Origin: a bacterium
Lineage (GTDB): Bacteria > Armatimonadota > Fimbriimonadia > Fimbriimonadales > Fimbriimonadaceae
Assembly (NCBI GenBank): GCA_013823945.1
Contig: PNMZ01000005.1
Coordinates: 1 to 64,000 of the forward strand
Reading direction: 5' to 3'
DNA: 64,000 nucleotides
The position numbers and the translations under genes were made by a program. Under the pieces are notes generated by a model. That model was given only the letters and a program-made list of their open reading frames with translations. It was not told the origin of the DNA and searched no databases. Position 1 is the first letter of the stretch; every line of letters begins with the position of its first letter. This document shows, one piece after another, positions 7,432-16,677 of the stretch.

Positions 7432-8675
7432 GTGGTCGAGTGGTGATTGTTGGTGGAGGGATCATGGGTTTGTGCTCTGCGTTTTATCTGAGCGAGTGGG
7501 GTTGGGACGTGACGGTTTTGGAGCGGGGGAAGATGGGGGATCATGGGGCGAGTTGGGGAAATTCGGGTTATATTGTTCCGAGTCACTTTGTACCTTTGGC
7601 GAGTCCGGGGGTGTTGCGGTTGGGGTTTAAGTTGATGTGGAATCCCAGTGGTCCGCTGGGGATGAAATGGAGCGGGGATTTATTGCGTTGGAATCTGCAA
7701 TTCATGAAATTTGCAACGGCAGATCATGTTCGGCGGGTATCGCCTTTGATACGCGATTTGAACTTGGAGAGTAAACGGCTTTATCGAGTGATGGGGAGTG
7801 ATTTGGGTTGGGAGGATATGCCCGTTCGTCGAGGGATGTTGATGGTGGCATCTAAGCAGCAAACCGTTGATGAATTGCACCATATGGCCGAAGTTGGTCG
7901 CGAATTGGGCTTGGAAGCAGAGGCGCTCGATGAATTGGGAATTGCGCAGAAAGCATCTGGCGTGACGGTGAAGTCGCCGGGGGGATGCTTTTTTGCGGAG
8001 GATGCCCATTTGAACCCGGGAGTTGTTATGGATCGGCTGGGGCGGTTTTTGGAGGCGAAGGGGGTGGAGATTGTTGAAGATTGCGAAGTGGATCGGTTTG
8101 TCCGAGGGGGGAGAGGGATTGAAAAAGTTGTTGCGGCGGATCGGGAATATGAGGCGGACGAGTTTGTGGTGACGGCGGGGGTTTGGAGCCGGAAGCTGGT
8201 TGAAGATTTGCGGATTGAAATTCCGATGGTGCCGGGGAAAGGTCAGCACATGATGGTTGAGAAGTCGCCGGTGCGGTTGGAAGTGCCGATGATTTTGGAG
8301 GACGCCCGGGTGGCAGTGACTCCGTTGGGTGACTCGGTTCGATTTGGCGGGACAATGGAACTTGGGGCTTGGTCGAGCAAAGTGAATAAGGCGCGGCTGG
8401 GAGGAATGAAGCGGTCGATCCGGAAGATATTGCCGCAATTTGCGGGATCTTTGGAGACCGTCAAAACGTGGACGGGTTTGCGGCCTTGTACACCGGACGG
8501 ACTTCCGGTGGTGGGGAGACCGGAGGGGTATTCGAACCTGTTTTTGGCGACAGGTCATGCTATGATGGGGATGAGTTTGGGGCCGGTGACGGGCCTTTGC
8601 GTGGCTGAGAGTTTGAGTGGAGCGAAATTGACGGTGCCGATTCATGCGCTGTCGCCGGGACGATTTAAGAAATGA
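7428..8675 (+). CDS. FAD-dependent D-amino-acid (cis-4-hydroxy-D-proline) dehydrogenase
   Basis: 415 residues from GTG 7428. DAO/DadA-type flavoprotein: the N-terminal VVIVGGGIMGLCSA is the FAD dinucleotide-binding fold, WGNSGYI follows at about 45, and a C-terminal GLRPCTPDGLPVVG plus ATGHAMMGMSLGP is the second FAD-contacting region. Single-subunit family members oxidise D-amino acids and pass electrons to the respiratory chain. Between the epimerase and the deaminase/dehydrogenase genes, the expected substrate is cis-4-hydroxy-D-proline, giving the pyrroline substrate of the DapA-like enzyme. It overlaps both neighbours by 4 nt. Confidence 0.88.
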   Translation: MSGRVVIVGGGIMGLCSAFYLSEWGWDVTVLERGKMGDHGASWGNSGYIVPSHFVPLASPGVLRLGFKLMWNPSGPLGMKWSGDLLRWNLQFMKFATADHVRRVSPLIRDLNLESKRLYRVMGSDLGWEDMPVRRGMLMVASKQQTVDELHHMAEVGRELGLEAEALDELGIAQKASGVTVKSPGGCFFAEDAHLNPGVVMDRLGRFLEAKGVEIVEDCEVDRFVRGGRGIEKVVAADREYEADEFVVTAGVWSRKLVEDLRIEIPMVPGKGQHMMVEKSPVRLEVPMILEDARVAVTPLGDSVRFGGTMELGAWSSKVNKARLGGMKRSIRKILPQFAGSLETVKTWTGLRPCTPDGLPVVGRPEGYSNLFLATGHAMMGMSLGPVTGLCVAESLSGAKLTVPIHALSPGRFKK

Positions 8676-10249
8676 TGAATTTGCCGCTATTTGGATCGCA
8701 GTTGATTGGATTTAAGACCTCTCGCGATAATGAGGAGTTTATTTATGGAGTTGACCCGACTACGGGTAAGGAGTTGCAACCGGGATTTGCAATTGCGAGT
8801 CACGGTGAAGTTGACCGAGCGGTTTTGCGTGCGGAGGGGGCTTTTCCGGTTTATTCAAGGATGAGTGGGGCGATGCGAGGGCGGTTTATGCGACGCATTG
8901 CTGAGGAATTGGAGGCATTAGGCGACCAGCTGATTGCGCGGGTGATGCAAGAGACGGGGTTACCCGAGGCGCGAATCGTTGGAGAACGCGGGAGGACTTG
9001 TGCACAGCTCAGGATGTTTGCAGAGGTTGCTGAGGAAGGAAGTTGGGTGGATGCCCGGATTGACCTAGCTCAGCCAGATCGGTTGCCTTTGCCGAAACCG
9101 GATATTCGGCGAATGCTCGTGGCTTTGGGGCCGGTCGCGGTTTTTGGGGCGAGTAATTTTCCACTCGCTTTTTCAGTGGCGGGGGGGGATACGGCGAGTG
9201 CTTTGGCGGCAGGTTGCCCGGTGGTGGTGAAGGCTCACCCGAGTCATCCGGGGACGAGTGAGTTGGTTGGTCGGGCAATTGTGAAAGCGGCGGTCGGCGA
9301 AGGGATGCCGGATGGAGTGTTTTCACTCGTGCATGGAGGCGCGGATGTTGGGGAGTGGTTGGTTTCTCACCGGGGCGTGAAGGCGGTGGGATTCACAGGA
9401 AGTTTGAAGGCGGGGCGTGCGTTGGCGGATTTGGCGGCGCAGAGGGCGGAGCCGATTCCGGTTTTTTCGGAGATGGGGAGTGTGAATCCGGTGGTGGTTC
9501 TGCCAGGAGCGATGGGCGATTTGGAGGCTTTGGCGTCGGGATATTCGGCTTCGTTGTTGATGGGAGTAGGCCAGTTTTGCACGAATCCGGGAGTCCTAAT
9601 TGGGGTGGAGTCGGAAGCATTTGACCAATTGGTGGGAAAAATTGCGGAGAAGGTTGCAGCGGCTGAGCCGGGGATCATGCTTAACCAAGGGATTTGCAAT
9701 GGCTATTTGCAAGGGGTTTCGGAGCGCGGGAAGCACGAGGCGGTTGAGGTGAAGGGTATGGCAGTCGCGGCACCGGGAATGGCGAGCGGGGTTGTTTTTT
9801 CGACAAGTGGTCAGGATTTTATGGTGGATTCGAGTTTGCAAGCGGAGTTGTTTGGTCCGGCGGCTTTGGTTGTGCGGTGCAGTTCGGCGGAGGAGTTGAT
9901 TGAAGTTGTTCGGGATTTGGAGGGTCAGTTAACGGGGACGATTTTGATGGGGGATGGGGATGAGGAGTTGGCGGGGACGGTAGCTTCGGCTTTGCGGGAT
10001 CGGGTGGGTCGGGTGATTTTTAATGGGTATCCGACGGGGGTTGAAGTTTGTGATGCGATGCAGCACGGGGGGCCGTATCCGGCGACGACGGACGGTCGGT
10101 TTACGAGTGTGGGGCGGGCGGCGATTTTGCGCTGGGCGCGTCCGGTAGCGTGGCAGGGGGCTCCAGATTGGGCGTTACCGGAGGAGTTACGGGACGGGAA
10201 TACTCGGGGGATTTGGCGTCGGGTGGACGCGGTTTTGGGTCGGGAGTGA
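8672..10249 (+). CDS. 2,5-dioxovalerate (alpha-ketoglutarate semialdehyde) dehydrogenase
   Basis: 525 residues, the length of the KGSADH branch of aldehyde dehydrogenases. Visible landmarks: FGASNFPLAFSVAGGDTAS (cofactor site, about 158-176), VVVKAHPSHPGTSE, general-base Glu267 in FSEMG and the nucleophile Cys303 in QFCTNPG. It oxidises 2-oxoglutarate semialdehyde to 2-oxoglutarate, the last step of hydroxyproline (and some sugar-acid) catabolism. ATG 8672 overlaps the previous stop (ATGA). It is the final gene of the operon; a palindromic repeat lies 50 nt beyond its stop. Confidence 0.92.
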   Translation: MMNLPLFGSQLIGFKTSRDNEEFIYGVDPTTGKELQPGFAIASHGEVDRAVLRAEGAFPVYSRMSGAMRGRFMRRIAEELEALGDQLIARVMQETGLPEARIVGERGRTCAQLRMFAEVAEEGSWVDARIDLAQPDRLPLPKPDIRRMLVALGPVAVFGASNFPLAFSVAGGDTASALAAGCPVVVKAHPSHPGTSELVGRAIVKAAVGEGMPDGVFSLVHGGADVGEWLVSHRGVKAVGFTGSLKAGRALADLAAQRAEPIPVFSEMGSVNPVVVLPGAMGDLEALASGYSASLLMGVGQFCTNPGVLIGVESEAFDQLVGKIAEKVAAAEPGIMLNQGICNGYLQGVSERGKHEAVEVKGMAVAAPGMASGVVFSTSGQDFMVDSSLQAELFGPAALVVRCSSAEELIEVVRDLEGQLTGTILMGDGDEELAGTVASALRDRVGRVIFNGYPTGVEVCDAMQHGGPYPATTDGRFTSVGRAAILRWARPVAWQGAPDWALPEELRDGNTRGIWRRVDAVLGRE

Positions 10250-10298
10250 TTTAAGATTAAAAATCCCACCCCCGCCCCCTGGTTCAAGCAGGCGCAGG

Positions 10299-10320
10299 CC
10301 CTCCCTAATCTTAGGGAGGG
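10299..10320. repeat. Palindromic G/C-rich intergenic repeat, copy 1
   Basis: CCCTCCCTAA facing TTAGGGAGGG with almost no loop, in the gap between the convergent hydroxyproline operon and the GT9 gene. It belongs to the same family as copies at 11395, 31563, 42098, 43598, 62026 and 62147. Confidence 0.6.
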
Positions 10321-10402
10321 GATTGAAGCGATCTGATTTCTTTCCCTAACCCTTCCTGCAATTGCTGGGAAAGGCTATCTCCATTGACACTATTGGGTGA
10401 GA

Positions 10403-11326
10403 TTAAATTTTGGAAAGCATTTCGTCGACGTGGGGTTGGAATTCGGCCCAGGTCAGACGATCCATTTGGGAGCCGGGGGCGACGATGGTCTTGTGTGGGG
10501 GTTCGTGGTGGCCCCAGCGGAGGTGGGGGGTGGGGCCGAAAGCGATGAGGGCGGGAGTGCCGCAGGCGACGGAGAGGTGGCTGAGGCCGCCGTCGGGGGT
10601 GATGAGGAGATTGAGGGAGTGGAGAACGCCGGCCATTTCGGATAGTTTGAACTTGGCGACGAGATCAACGACGGGTTCTTTGGCGAGGGGTTTGCAGTAG
10701 ATTTCGTCCCCGGGGCCACCGAGCATGGCGACTTTGTGTCCTTGTTCAACCAAGTGGTGGATCGTTCGGCGGAGGGTTTCGGTGGGGATGAGTTTTTGGG
10801 GCCAGGTTCCACCGGGGACGATACCGATGGTTGCGCCTTGTAACGCTTCTTGGGCTTTGGCGATTGAATCAGGTGATGCGGGGAGGGTGGCGGTCTTGTC
10901 GGTGGTGAGGTTGACAAGTTGGGCGAAAGCATCCATGCGTTCGAATTCCGGCATATTGGGGGAATAGGGGAGCTTGTGGGTGAGGAGGAATCCGCGGCCT
11001 TCGGTGCATTCGCCGACGCGCTGGGGAATTTTGGCGAGTTTGGCGAGGAGGGCGGAGCGGAAGGAAGGGCGCAGGATGAAGCAGGTTTGGAAGTTTTGGG
11101 ACTGGAGTTCTTTTGCGCGTTGGAGGATTTCGCCTAGGGTTTTGGGGGCTTGGGGGTCGGTGAAGGTGATTTGGCCCTCAAGTTCTTGGAAGAGAAATCG
11201 GTAGGGCTCGCCGGCGTTGCTGTGGAGGTCGTAGCTGGCGGCTAGGGTGCGATGAAGGGGAATGCTCAGGATGGTGTCGCCTAGGCGGGCGGGGTGAGTG
11301 ATGAGCAGGGCCTTGGGTTTGGACAT
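10403..11326 (-). CDS. Glycosyltransferase family 9 (heptosyltransferase-like) protein
   Basis: 307 residues. GT9 features: N-terminal HPARLGDTILSIPL (acceptor-domain P-loop-like strand/helix), a middle GIVPGGTWPQKLIP, and the C-terminal donor-site region LITPDGGLSHLSVACGTPALIAFG followed by a GPTPHLRWG loop. GT9 enzymes add heptose to the lipopolysaccharide core from ADP-heptose. Specificity here is unknown, but the protein points to an outer-membrane glycolipid or envelope glycan. It is alone on the reverse strand, just downstream of a palindromic repeat and the citrate synthase gene. Confidence 0.85.
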   Translation of the reverse strand: MSKPKALLITHPARLGDTILSIPLHRTLAASYDLHSNAGEPYRFLFQELEGQITFTDPQAPKTLGEILQRAKELQSQNFQTCFILRPSFRSALLAKLAKIPQRVGECTEGRGFLLTHKLPYSPNMPEFERMDAFAQLVNLTTDKTATLPASPDSIAKAQEALQGATIGIVPGGTWPQKLIPTETLRRTIHHLVEQGHKVAMLGGPGDEIYCKPLAKEPVVDLVAKFKLSEMAGVLHSLNLLITPDGGLSHLSVACGTPALIAFGPTPHLRWGHHEPPHKTIVAPGSQMDRLTWAEFQPHVDEMLSKI

Positions 11327-11394
11327 GGGCAGGAGTTGAGAATAGATAATTTACCTGGGTCGTGGACAGTGTTTTGGAATACCCCACTCGTCGG

Positions 11395-11422
11395 CCCCCT
11401 CTCCACTGACGCGGAGAGGGGG
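11395..11422. repeat. Palindromic G/C-rich intergenic repeat, copy 2
   Basis: Perfect 10-bp stem CCCCCTCTCC / GGAGAGGGGG with an 8-nt loop, followed by AACTTTT. It lies between prpC and the GT9 gene and could fold in RNA as a terminator. Confidence 0.65.
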
Positions 11423-11435
11423 AACTTTTCTGGGA

Positions 11436-12584
11436 TTAGCCTCGGGTTTCGATTGCGGAGTATTCGAGTCCGAGTTCGCCGGTGTAGATGCAGCTGGGTC
11501 GGATGAGTCGGTTGTCATCGAGTTGTTCGATGGCGTGGGCGGACCAGCCGGTGACGCGGGCGATTACAAAGATCGGGGTGTAGAGTTCGATGGGAATACC
11601 GAGGAGGTAGAAGGCGTAGGCGGCGGGGAAGTCTACGTTGGGGTAGATGTTCTTTTCCTCGCGCATGATCTTCTCCATGATGTCGGCGATGTCGCCCCAA
11701 TTGGTGTTGCCTTTTCGGCGGCCGATTTCCTTGGCGACCTCGGTGAGATAGATGGCGCGTCCGTCACCGACTTTGTATTCGCGGTGTCCGAAGCCCATAA
11801 TTTTCTTTTTGGTAGCAAGGGCATCGCGGAGCCAAGCTTCTGCGTTTTCGGGGGATCCGATTTCCATGAGCATCGCCATGGCTTCTTCGTTTGCGCCGCC
11901 GTGGAGAGGGCCTTTGAGGGTGCCGATTCCGGTGACGATGCCGCTGTAAAGGTCGCTGAGGGTTGCTACGCAGACTCGGCAGGCAAATGTGGAGGCGTTG
12001 TAGGTGTGCTCGGCATATAAGGTGAGCGCGGCATCCATGACGAGTACGGTGTAGTCGTCTTGCTCTTCGCCGTGGAGCATGTAAAGGAAATTAGCGGCAG
12101 TTTTGAGGCCGGCTTTGGGAGCGATCGGGTCTTTGCCATTAGCAATGCGGTAGGCAGCGGTTGCGATAGTTGCAGCTTTTGCGGTGATCCGGATGGCTTT
12201 GCGGACGTTGGCTTCATGATCGGTGGGATCTTCTTGGTTGTAGTCGGGGTCGAATCCGGAGAGGACGCTGTAGCCCACTTTGAGCATGTCCATTTGGTGA
12301 GTGCCGGGAGCGCATGCGCGGAGGGCATCGATGACTTGGCTCGGGATGGCACGCTCGGCGTCGAGAGCGGCGTTGAATTCGTCAAGTTCGGATTGAGTGG
12401 GGAGTTTGCCTTTGATCAGCAGGTAGGCGGTTTCTTCAAAAGAACCCTTGGAGGCGAGATCGTGGACGTTGTAACCACGGTATTCGAGCCGTGATTCTTC
12501 GACGGTGATTTTGGATACGGAGGTGAGGCCGCCGATGACGCCTTGTAGGCCGGGGCTGTAGTCGGGGTAGGTGGTTGCGCTCAT
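11436..12584 (-). CDS. prpC: Citrate synthase family, probable 2-methylcitrate synthase
   Basis: 382 residues, the length of the short hexameric/dimeric type (E. coli GltA is longer). Catalytic residues are visible: His228 in GPLHGGANE, His267 in MGFGHREYK and Asp318 in YPNVDFPAA. The N-terminal GLQGVIGGLTSVSKI matches the citrate/2-methylcitrate synthase group that condenses oxaloacetate with acetyl- or propionyl-CoA. The adjacent upstream methylisocitrate-lyase gene on the same strand favours 2-methylcitrate synthase; a dual role in the TCA cycle cannot be excluded. No prpD lies next to the pair. Confidence 0.88.
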   Translation of the reverse strand: MSATTYPDYSPGLQGVIGGLTSVSKITVEESRLEYRGYNVHDLASKGSFEETAYLLIKGKLPTQSELDEFNAALDAERAIPSQVIDALRACAPGTHQMDMLKVGYSVLSGFDPDYNQEDPTDHEANVRKAIRITAKAATIATAAYRIANGKDPIAPKAGLKTAANFLYMLHGEEQDDYTVLVMDAALTLYAEHTYNASTFACRVCVATLSDLYSGIVTGIGTLKGPLHGGANEEAMAMLMEIGSPENAEAWLRDALATKKKIMGFGHREYKVGDGRAIYLTEVAKEIGRRKGNTNWGDIADIMEKIMREEKNIYPNVDFPAAYAFYLLGIPIELYTPIFVIARVTGWSAHAIEQLDDNRLIRPSCIYTGELGLEYSAIETRG

Positions 12585-12744
12585 AGTGCTGTCTTAAATT
12601 CTCTTGTGTCTACGGGGACGGGAGTTGCGCCTTCGGCCTTCCTTGACCAGGTTGGGCACCTTTGCCCCTCTTGGGGTTTCACGCCCTTGATTTGCGGGAG
12701 TTTACCTATGGTCTTTTTTGGCTTTGGGGTTGTCCGGGACTGGG

Positions 12745-13632
12745 TTAATTTTCTTTAGAGTAGGCGCGATCTTTGGTGGTGAATTCAGCGTAATCGATGG
12801 TGTCGTAGAGTTCTTGTCGGGTTCGCATTTTGTCCATCCAGTTGGCTTGGGTGCCGGTAGTGAGAAGATCGCAATAGAATTCCTCGACAGCCTTGAGCAT
12901 GACGCGGAGGGCAGTGACCGGGAAGATGACCATTTGATAACCGAGGTTATTGAATTGCTCGGCAGTGATGAGAGGGGTTTTGCCGAATTCGGTCATGTTG
13001 GCGAGGAGGGGGACTCCGGGGAGTGCGGCGCGGAATTGTTCGAATTCGGATTCTGAGTGGAGTCCTTCGGGGAAGACGGCATCGGCACCGGCTTGGACAT
13101 AGGCTTTGGAACGGTCGATGGCTTCTTCGATGCCGTGGATTCCGCGAGCGTCCGTGCGGGCGATGATCAGGAACGATTGGTTGGCTTTGTGGTCAACGGC
13201 GGCGCGGATTTTTGCTTCCATTTGGGATGTTTCAATGACTTCTTTGCCGTCAAGATGTCCGCATCTTTTTGGGGAGACTTGGTCTTCGAGGTGGATTCCG
13301 GCGAGTCCGGCGCGTTCCATTTCGATGACGGTTCGGGCGACGTTCCAGACGTCTCCGAAACCTGTATCTGCGTCGCAGATGATTGGGACGGGGGCGACTT
13401 GGCAGGCTCGGGCGGCGGTGGAAGCCATTTCTTCCGGAGTGATGACGGCGATGTCGGGGAGTCCAGTGAGGTTATTGGTGATTGCTCCTCCGCTGAGGTA
13501 GATGGCTTGGGCGCCCTGTTTGTGTGCGGCGAGGGCGGTGAGGGCACTGAACGCTCCGGGCATGACGACGATTTGGTTTTGCCAGAGGTCGCGGAGTTGT
13601 TTTCCGGGGGACTTGATGGGAGGGTGGAGCAT
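12745..13632 (-). CDS. prpB: Methylisocitrate lyase (PrpB-type, isocitrate lyase/PEP mutase superfamily)
   Basis: 295 residues from ATG 13632 (AAGG about 12 nt upstream); an in-frame GTG at 13668 would add 12 residues before the family's usual start. Landmarks: VMPGAFSALTALAA, LSGGA, the Mg-binding DADTGFG (87-93), HLEDQ and the catalytic KRCGH (122-126), followed by LDGKEVI as in PrpB. It splits 2-methylisocitrate into pyruvate and succinate, completing propionate oxidation. Transcribed towards prpC with a 160-bp gap that contains no gene and only short weak hairpins. Confidence 0.9.
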   Translation of the reverse strand: MLHPPIKSPGKQLRDLWQNQIVVMPGAFSALTALAAHKQGAQAIYLSGGAITNNLTGLPDIAVITPEEMASTAARACQVAPVPIICDADTGFGDVWNVARTVIEMERAGLAGIHLEDQVSPKRCGHLDGKEVIETSQMEAKIRAAVDHKANQSFLIIARTDARGIHGIEEAIDRSKAYVQAGADAVFPEGLHSESEFEQFRAALPGVPLLANMTEFGKTPLITAEQFNNLGYQMVIFPVTALRVMLKAVEEFYCDLLTTGTQANWMDKMRTRQELYDTIDYAEFTTKDRAYSKEN

Positions 13633-13720
13633 GAGTGAGAGGTTACCTTGACGCTGATTAGGTTGCACATAGCATCGTCACTGGGGAAAATACGAGTAGC
13701 GGAAATGGCGGGCCAGTAGT

Positions 13721-13726
13721 TATACT
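13721..13726 (+). promoter_or_regulatory. -10 box of probable leaderless rmuC transcript
   Basis: TATACT ends 6 nt before the GTG start at 13733, so transcription starting 6-7 nt downstream would begin at or next to the start codon. No ribosome site is present. Confidence 0.55.
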
Positions 13727-13732
13727 AGACGT

Positions 13733-15172
13733 GTGGATGCTATTTCGATCTTGGTGGGAGCGGTTGTTGGTTTGATCGCGGGGGCGATTGGGGTTTGGTT
13801 GATGTTGAGGGGACGAGAAGGGGTGTTGAATTCTGAGCTTGCGGTTGAGCGGGAGAAAGTGATGGGGCTCACTGCGGATCGGTCTCGGGCGGAGGCGGAG
13901 GCGACGAGTCGAGGGGATCGGGTGGTTGAACTCGAGGATAAGCTGGCGGGGGTTGAGGGAGATTATCGGAACTTGCAGGATAGGTTCCATGAGTTGGATG
14001 TTCGGCTTGGAAAGATTGTCAGTGAGTCAGACGAACGTGACCGGGCGCATATGCGTGAAGTTGAAAAGTTGGAAGCGATGGAAACCAAACTCAAGGAGAC
14101 TTTTGAGAACTTGAGCAACAAGGCGTTGACGGAGAGCCGTGAGGAGTTCTTGAAGCAGTCGAAGCAGGTGTTGGAGCGGTACCGGGAGGCGGACGATGAA
14201 TTGGCGAAGACCAAGCGGGCGGAGATTGAGAAAATTTTGATGCCCGTTCAGGGTGAATTGAAGAAGCTGGAGGAGTTCAACCGGTCGATTGAGGATCGGC
14301 GGTTGGCAGAGAATGCATCTTTGAAAGATCAGTTAGTGGCGTTGACAAGTGGGACGGGGAAGTTGATTTCGGCGTTGCAGGGGAGTGGGAGTGCAGGAAA
14401 GTGGGGAGAAGTTCAGCTCAAGCGGATTGTGGAACTCGCGGGGATGCAGGACAAGATTGACTATGTCGCTCAGGAGTCTCTGGCGGGGAGTGAAGGGGCG
14501 CAAAGACCGGACATGCAGGTTTTCTTGCCAGGGGGACGGACGATGATCATTGACTCTAAGGTACCGATCCAGGATCTGGATGAGATAGAGGCGGTGGACG
14601 AGGATGGTCGTAAGGTTTTGGCGCAGGGGATTGCGGCGAAAGTTATGGACTACGCGAAGGGGCTGAATCGTCGGGATTATTCGAAATTGGAAAGCGCGCC
14701 GGATTTTGTTGTGATGTTTATTGCGAGTGAATCGGCTTTCCGAATGGCCGTGGAGGGGCGTCCGGGATTGATTGAGGACGTGATGCATTTGAATGTCGTG
14801 GTGGCATCGCCTTCGACACTTTTGCCGATGCTTAAGGCGGTGAATTACGGCTGGCGGCAGGAGAATTTGGCGAAAGAGGCACGGAACATTCAGCAGTGGG
14901 GGAAAGATTTGTACGATGCGCTGGTTGTGATGAAGGGGCATTATGATGATCTGGGTCGAAAGATCAATGCAGTAGGGTCGAGTTACAACAAGTTTGGTGG
15001 CTCTTTGGATCGGACAGTTATCCCGAAAGCGCGAAAGATGGCTGAGGCGGGTTTGCCGGTAAAAGATGGTGAGATTTTGGATACGGCGGTGGTGGAGTTT
15101 TCGGAGCGGGAACTTCGGGCGGGGGATTTTGTGGCGTTGCAGGATGGTGGAGAGCAATTGAGCTTGGAGTAG
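13733..15172 (+). CDS. rmuC: RmuC-family DNA recombination protein
   Basis: 479 residues from GTG 13733. An N-terminal membrane helix (SILVGAVVGLIAGAIGVWLM) is followed by a long coiled coil (about 25-210, Glu/Arg/Leu-rich heptads) and the RmuC nuclease-like core: GSAGKWGEVQLKRIVE, RPDMQVFLPGGRTMIIDSK, and MFIASESAF. The core has a PD-(D/E)xK-like arrangement. In E. coli, RmuC limits recombination at inverted repeats, which is notable in a genome full of palindromic repeats. Divergent from prpB; followed by an MFS gene 62 bp on. Confidence 0.9.
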   Translation: MDAISILVGAVVGLIAGAIGVWLMLRGREGVLNSELAVEREKVMGLTADRSRAEAEATSRGDRVVELEDKLAGVEGDYRNLQDRFHELDVRLGKIVSESDERDRAHMREVEKLEAMETKLKETFENLSNKALTESREEFLKQSKQVLERYREADDELAKTKRAEIEKILMPVQGELKKLEEFNRSIEDRRLAENASLKDQLVALTSGTGKLISALQGSGSAGKWGEVQLKRIVELAGMQDKIDYVAQESLAGSEGAQRPDMQVFLPGGRTMIIDSKVPIQDLDEIEAVDEDGRKVLAQGIAAKVMDYAKGLNRRDYSKLESAPDFVVMFIASESAFRMAVEGRPGLIEDVMHLNVVVASPSTLLPMLKAVNYGWRQENLAKEARNIQQWGKDLYDALVVMKGHYDDLGRKINAVGSSYNKFGGSLDRTVIPKARKMAEAGLPVKDGEILDTAVVEFSERELRAGDFVALQDGGEQLSLE

Positions 15173-15234
15173 TTACCCTCAGCAGGTTGATTCATATCAT
15201 TGGAGTCGAGGATCGGTAGTAGACTGGCGGGGCG

Positions 15235-16482
15235 ATGGTGAGTGGTGGTTATCGGCCGACGATCGGTTTCAATTTGGGGATGTCGGCGTATTGGTTTGCG
15301 AGTAGCTATAAGTGGTTTATTCTCCTCTTTATTTTGATTCCGGATAAGGTCTCGCAGATTGTTCCGGGCGGGGAGAAGGGAACGACATGGGGGTTGATTT
15401 TGGGGACAGGGGCGGTTTGGGCGTTGTTTGGTCCGGCGATTTTCGGTCGGATGTATGAATTGAGCGGGGGATGGTTGCGGAACCGAGGGCCCTGGATTGG
15501 TTTGGGATCGGCCCTGACAGCGGTGGCGGTGTTTGTGGTTTTTGGGGCGGAATCGGTTTGGATGATTGCGGTGGGATATTTTTTGCTTCAAGTGAGTGAT
15601 GACTTGGGGACGGGGCCTTATGCGGGGATGGTTGCGGATACGGTTCCGGCGGAACATCGGGGGTTTGCAAGTTCGGTTTTGGGGGGCTTTAAGCTCTTTG
15701 GGCAGATTGCTTCGGCGATTGCGGCGTTGATTTTGGGGCGAATTGAGTTGATCTTTGCGGGGATTGCATTGGTGAATGTCCTTTGTGCAGCCTGGACGAT
15801 CTGGACGATTCGGGATTTACCGAATGCGAAGCGGGTGACGGAGACGCGGGGGTTTGTTGCGGACTACGTTACGCCGTTCAAGAGTTATGATTTTCGAGCG
15901 GTGTGGTTCAACAGGTTTATCGTTGCTTTTGCTTACGGGTGCGTGACGGGGTATGCGCTTTACTTTTTGCAGGACATGCTTTTGGTTTACCGTTTGTTTA
16001 CGATTGAATTGGGTGGACCAAGTATGGCGGCCCAGGTTTTGGCGTTAACGATTAGTTTCGCCGGGATTTTGGGAGCAGTGATGAGCGCGAGGGTGGCGGA
16101 CAAGACAGGGCGGAAGCCACTTTTGATTTTGTCGGCGGGGGTTTTAGCGACGGCGTTGTTCCCCGTAGCTTTTTTGCGTGACTTTACGCCGATCTGGGGG
16201 TGTGTATTTTTGTTTGGGATAGGGTTGGGAATTTATCAGAGTAGCGATTGGGCGGTGGCGAGCGATGTTTTGCCGAATCCGGATCGGGCGGCGACGGAAA
16301 TGGGGGCTTGGCAGAGTTCGGAGACGTCGGTTCAAATTTTGGTGGGCTTGGTGATGGGTCCAGTGATTGACGGATTGAACCGAGTGGGGATGGGATATGG
16401 ATACATGGCGATGGTGTTTGTGGCGTGTTCTTTATTCTTGATTTCGATGGTGGCGGTTCGGGCGATTCGGTCAGCTCGGTAA
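15235..16482 (+). CDS. MFS transporter (sugar transporter SLC45/GPH-like)
   Basis: 415 residues with about 12 hydrophobic helices. The RADKTGRKP-type loop between helices 8 and 9 (ARVADKTGRKPLL) is a major facilitator signature, and the first half contains an FGPAIFGRMYE loop. The layout, with a long cytoplasmic middle loop after helix 6 (RDLPNAKRVTETRG), is like SLC45/GPH-type sugar carriers. Substrate unknown. TAGACT ends 9 nt before ATG 15235; a second ATG/GTG start lies 1 codon on. Confidence 0.82.
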   Translation: MVSGGYRPTIGFNLGMSAYWFASSYKWFILLFILIPDKVSQIVPGGEKGTTWGLILGTGAVWALFGPAIFGRMYELSGGWLRNRGPWIGLGSALTAVAVFVVFGAESVWMIAVGYFLLQVSDDLGTGPYAGMVADTVPAEHRGFASSVLGGFKLFGQIASAIAALILGRIELIFAGIALVNVLCAAWTIWTIRDLPNAKRVTETRGFVADYVTPFKSYDFRAVWFNRFIVAFAYGCVTGYALYFLQDMLLVYRLFTIELGGPSMAAQVLALTISFAGILGAVMSARVADKTGRKPLLILSAGVLATALFPVAFLRDFTPIWGCVFLFGIGLGIYQSSDWAVASDVLPNPDRAATEMGAWQSSETSVQILVGLVMGPVIDGLNRVGMGYGYMAMVFVACSLFLISMVAVRAIRSAR

Positions 16483-16565
16483 GAAGCGTTTGTTATGTGC
16501 TAGGACCTTTGGGCAGTTGGGGATGGATTGGTCGGCTTTGGTCGGGGTTGGGCAAGGTGAGTTGC

Positions 16566-16571
16566 TATACT
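16566..16571 (+). promoter_or_regulatory. Candidate -10 element upstream of rpoC
   Basis: TATACT at 16566-16571, immediately followed by TATAGA at 16573-16578, in the 195-bp gap before rpoC. No good -35 at 16-18 nt. If used, it gives rpoC its own transcript with a leader of about 100 nt. Confidence 0.35.
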
Positions 16572-16677
16572 TATAGATCGCTCCGACCCCTTTCTTCGCG
16601 CCCGCCTGATCGTTCTAGACTCCGTTCGGTGAAATTGCGTGGGGAACTTTGTGGGTTTTGGGGCTTGATGAACGCCC

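Noticed and set aside
7680-8645. 321-codon reverse-strand open frame opposite the hydroxyproline dehydrogenase
   Set aside because: His/Pro/Arg/Asn-rich shadow of a well-supported flavoprotein gene.
12585-12744. Hairpins between prpB and prpC as a terminator or riboswitch
   Set aside because: Only short imperfect stems and no T-run on the transcribed strand; nothing conserved that I can recognise.
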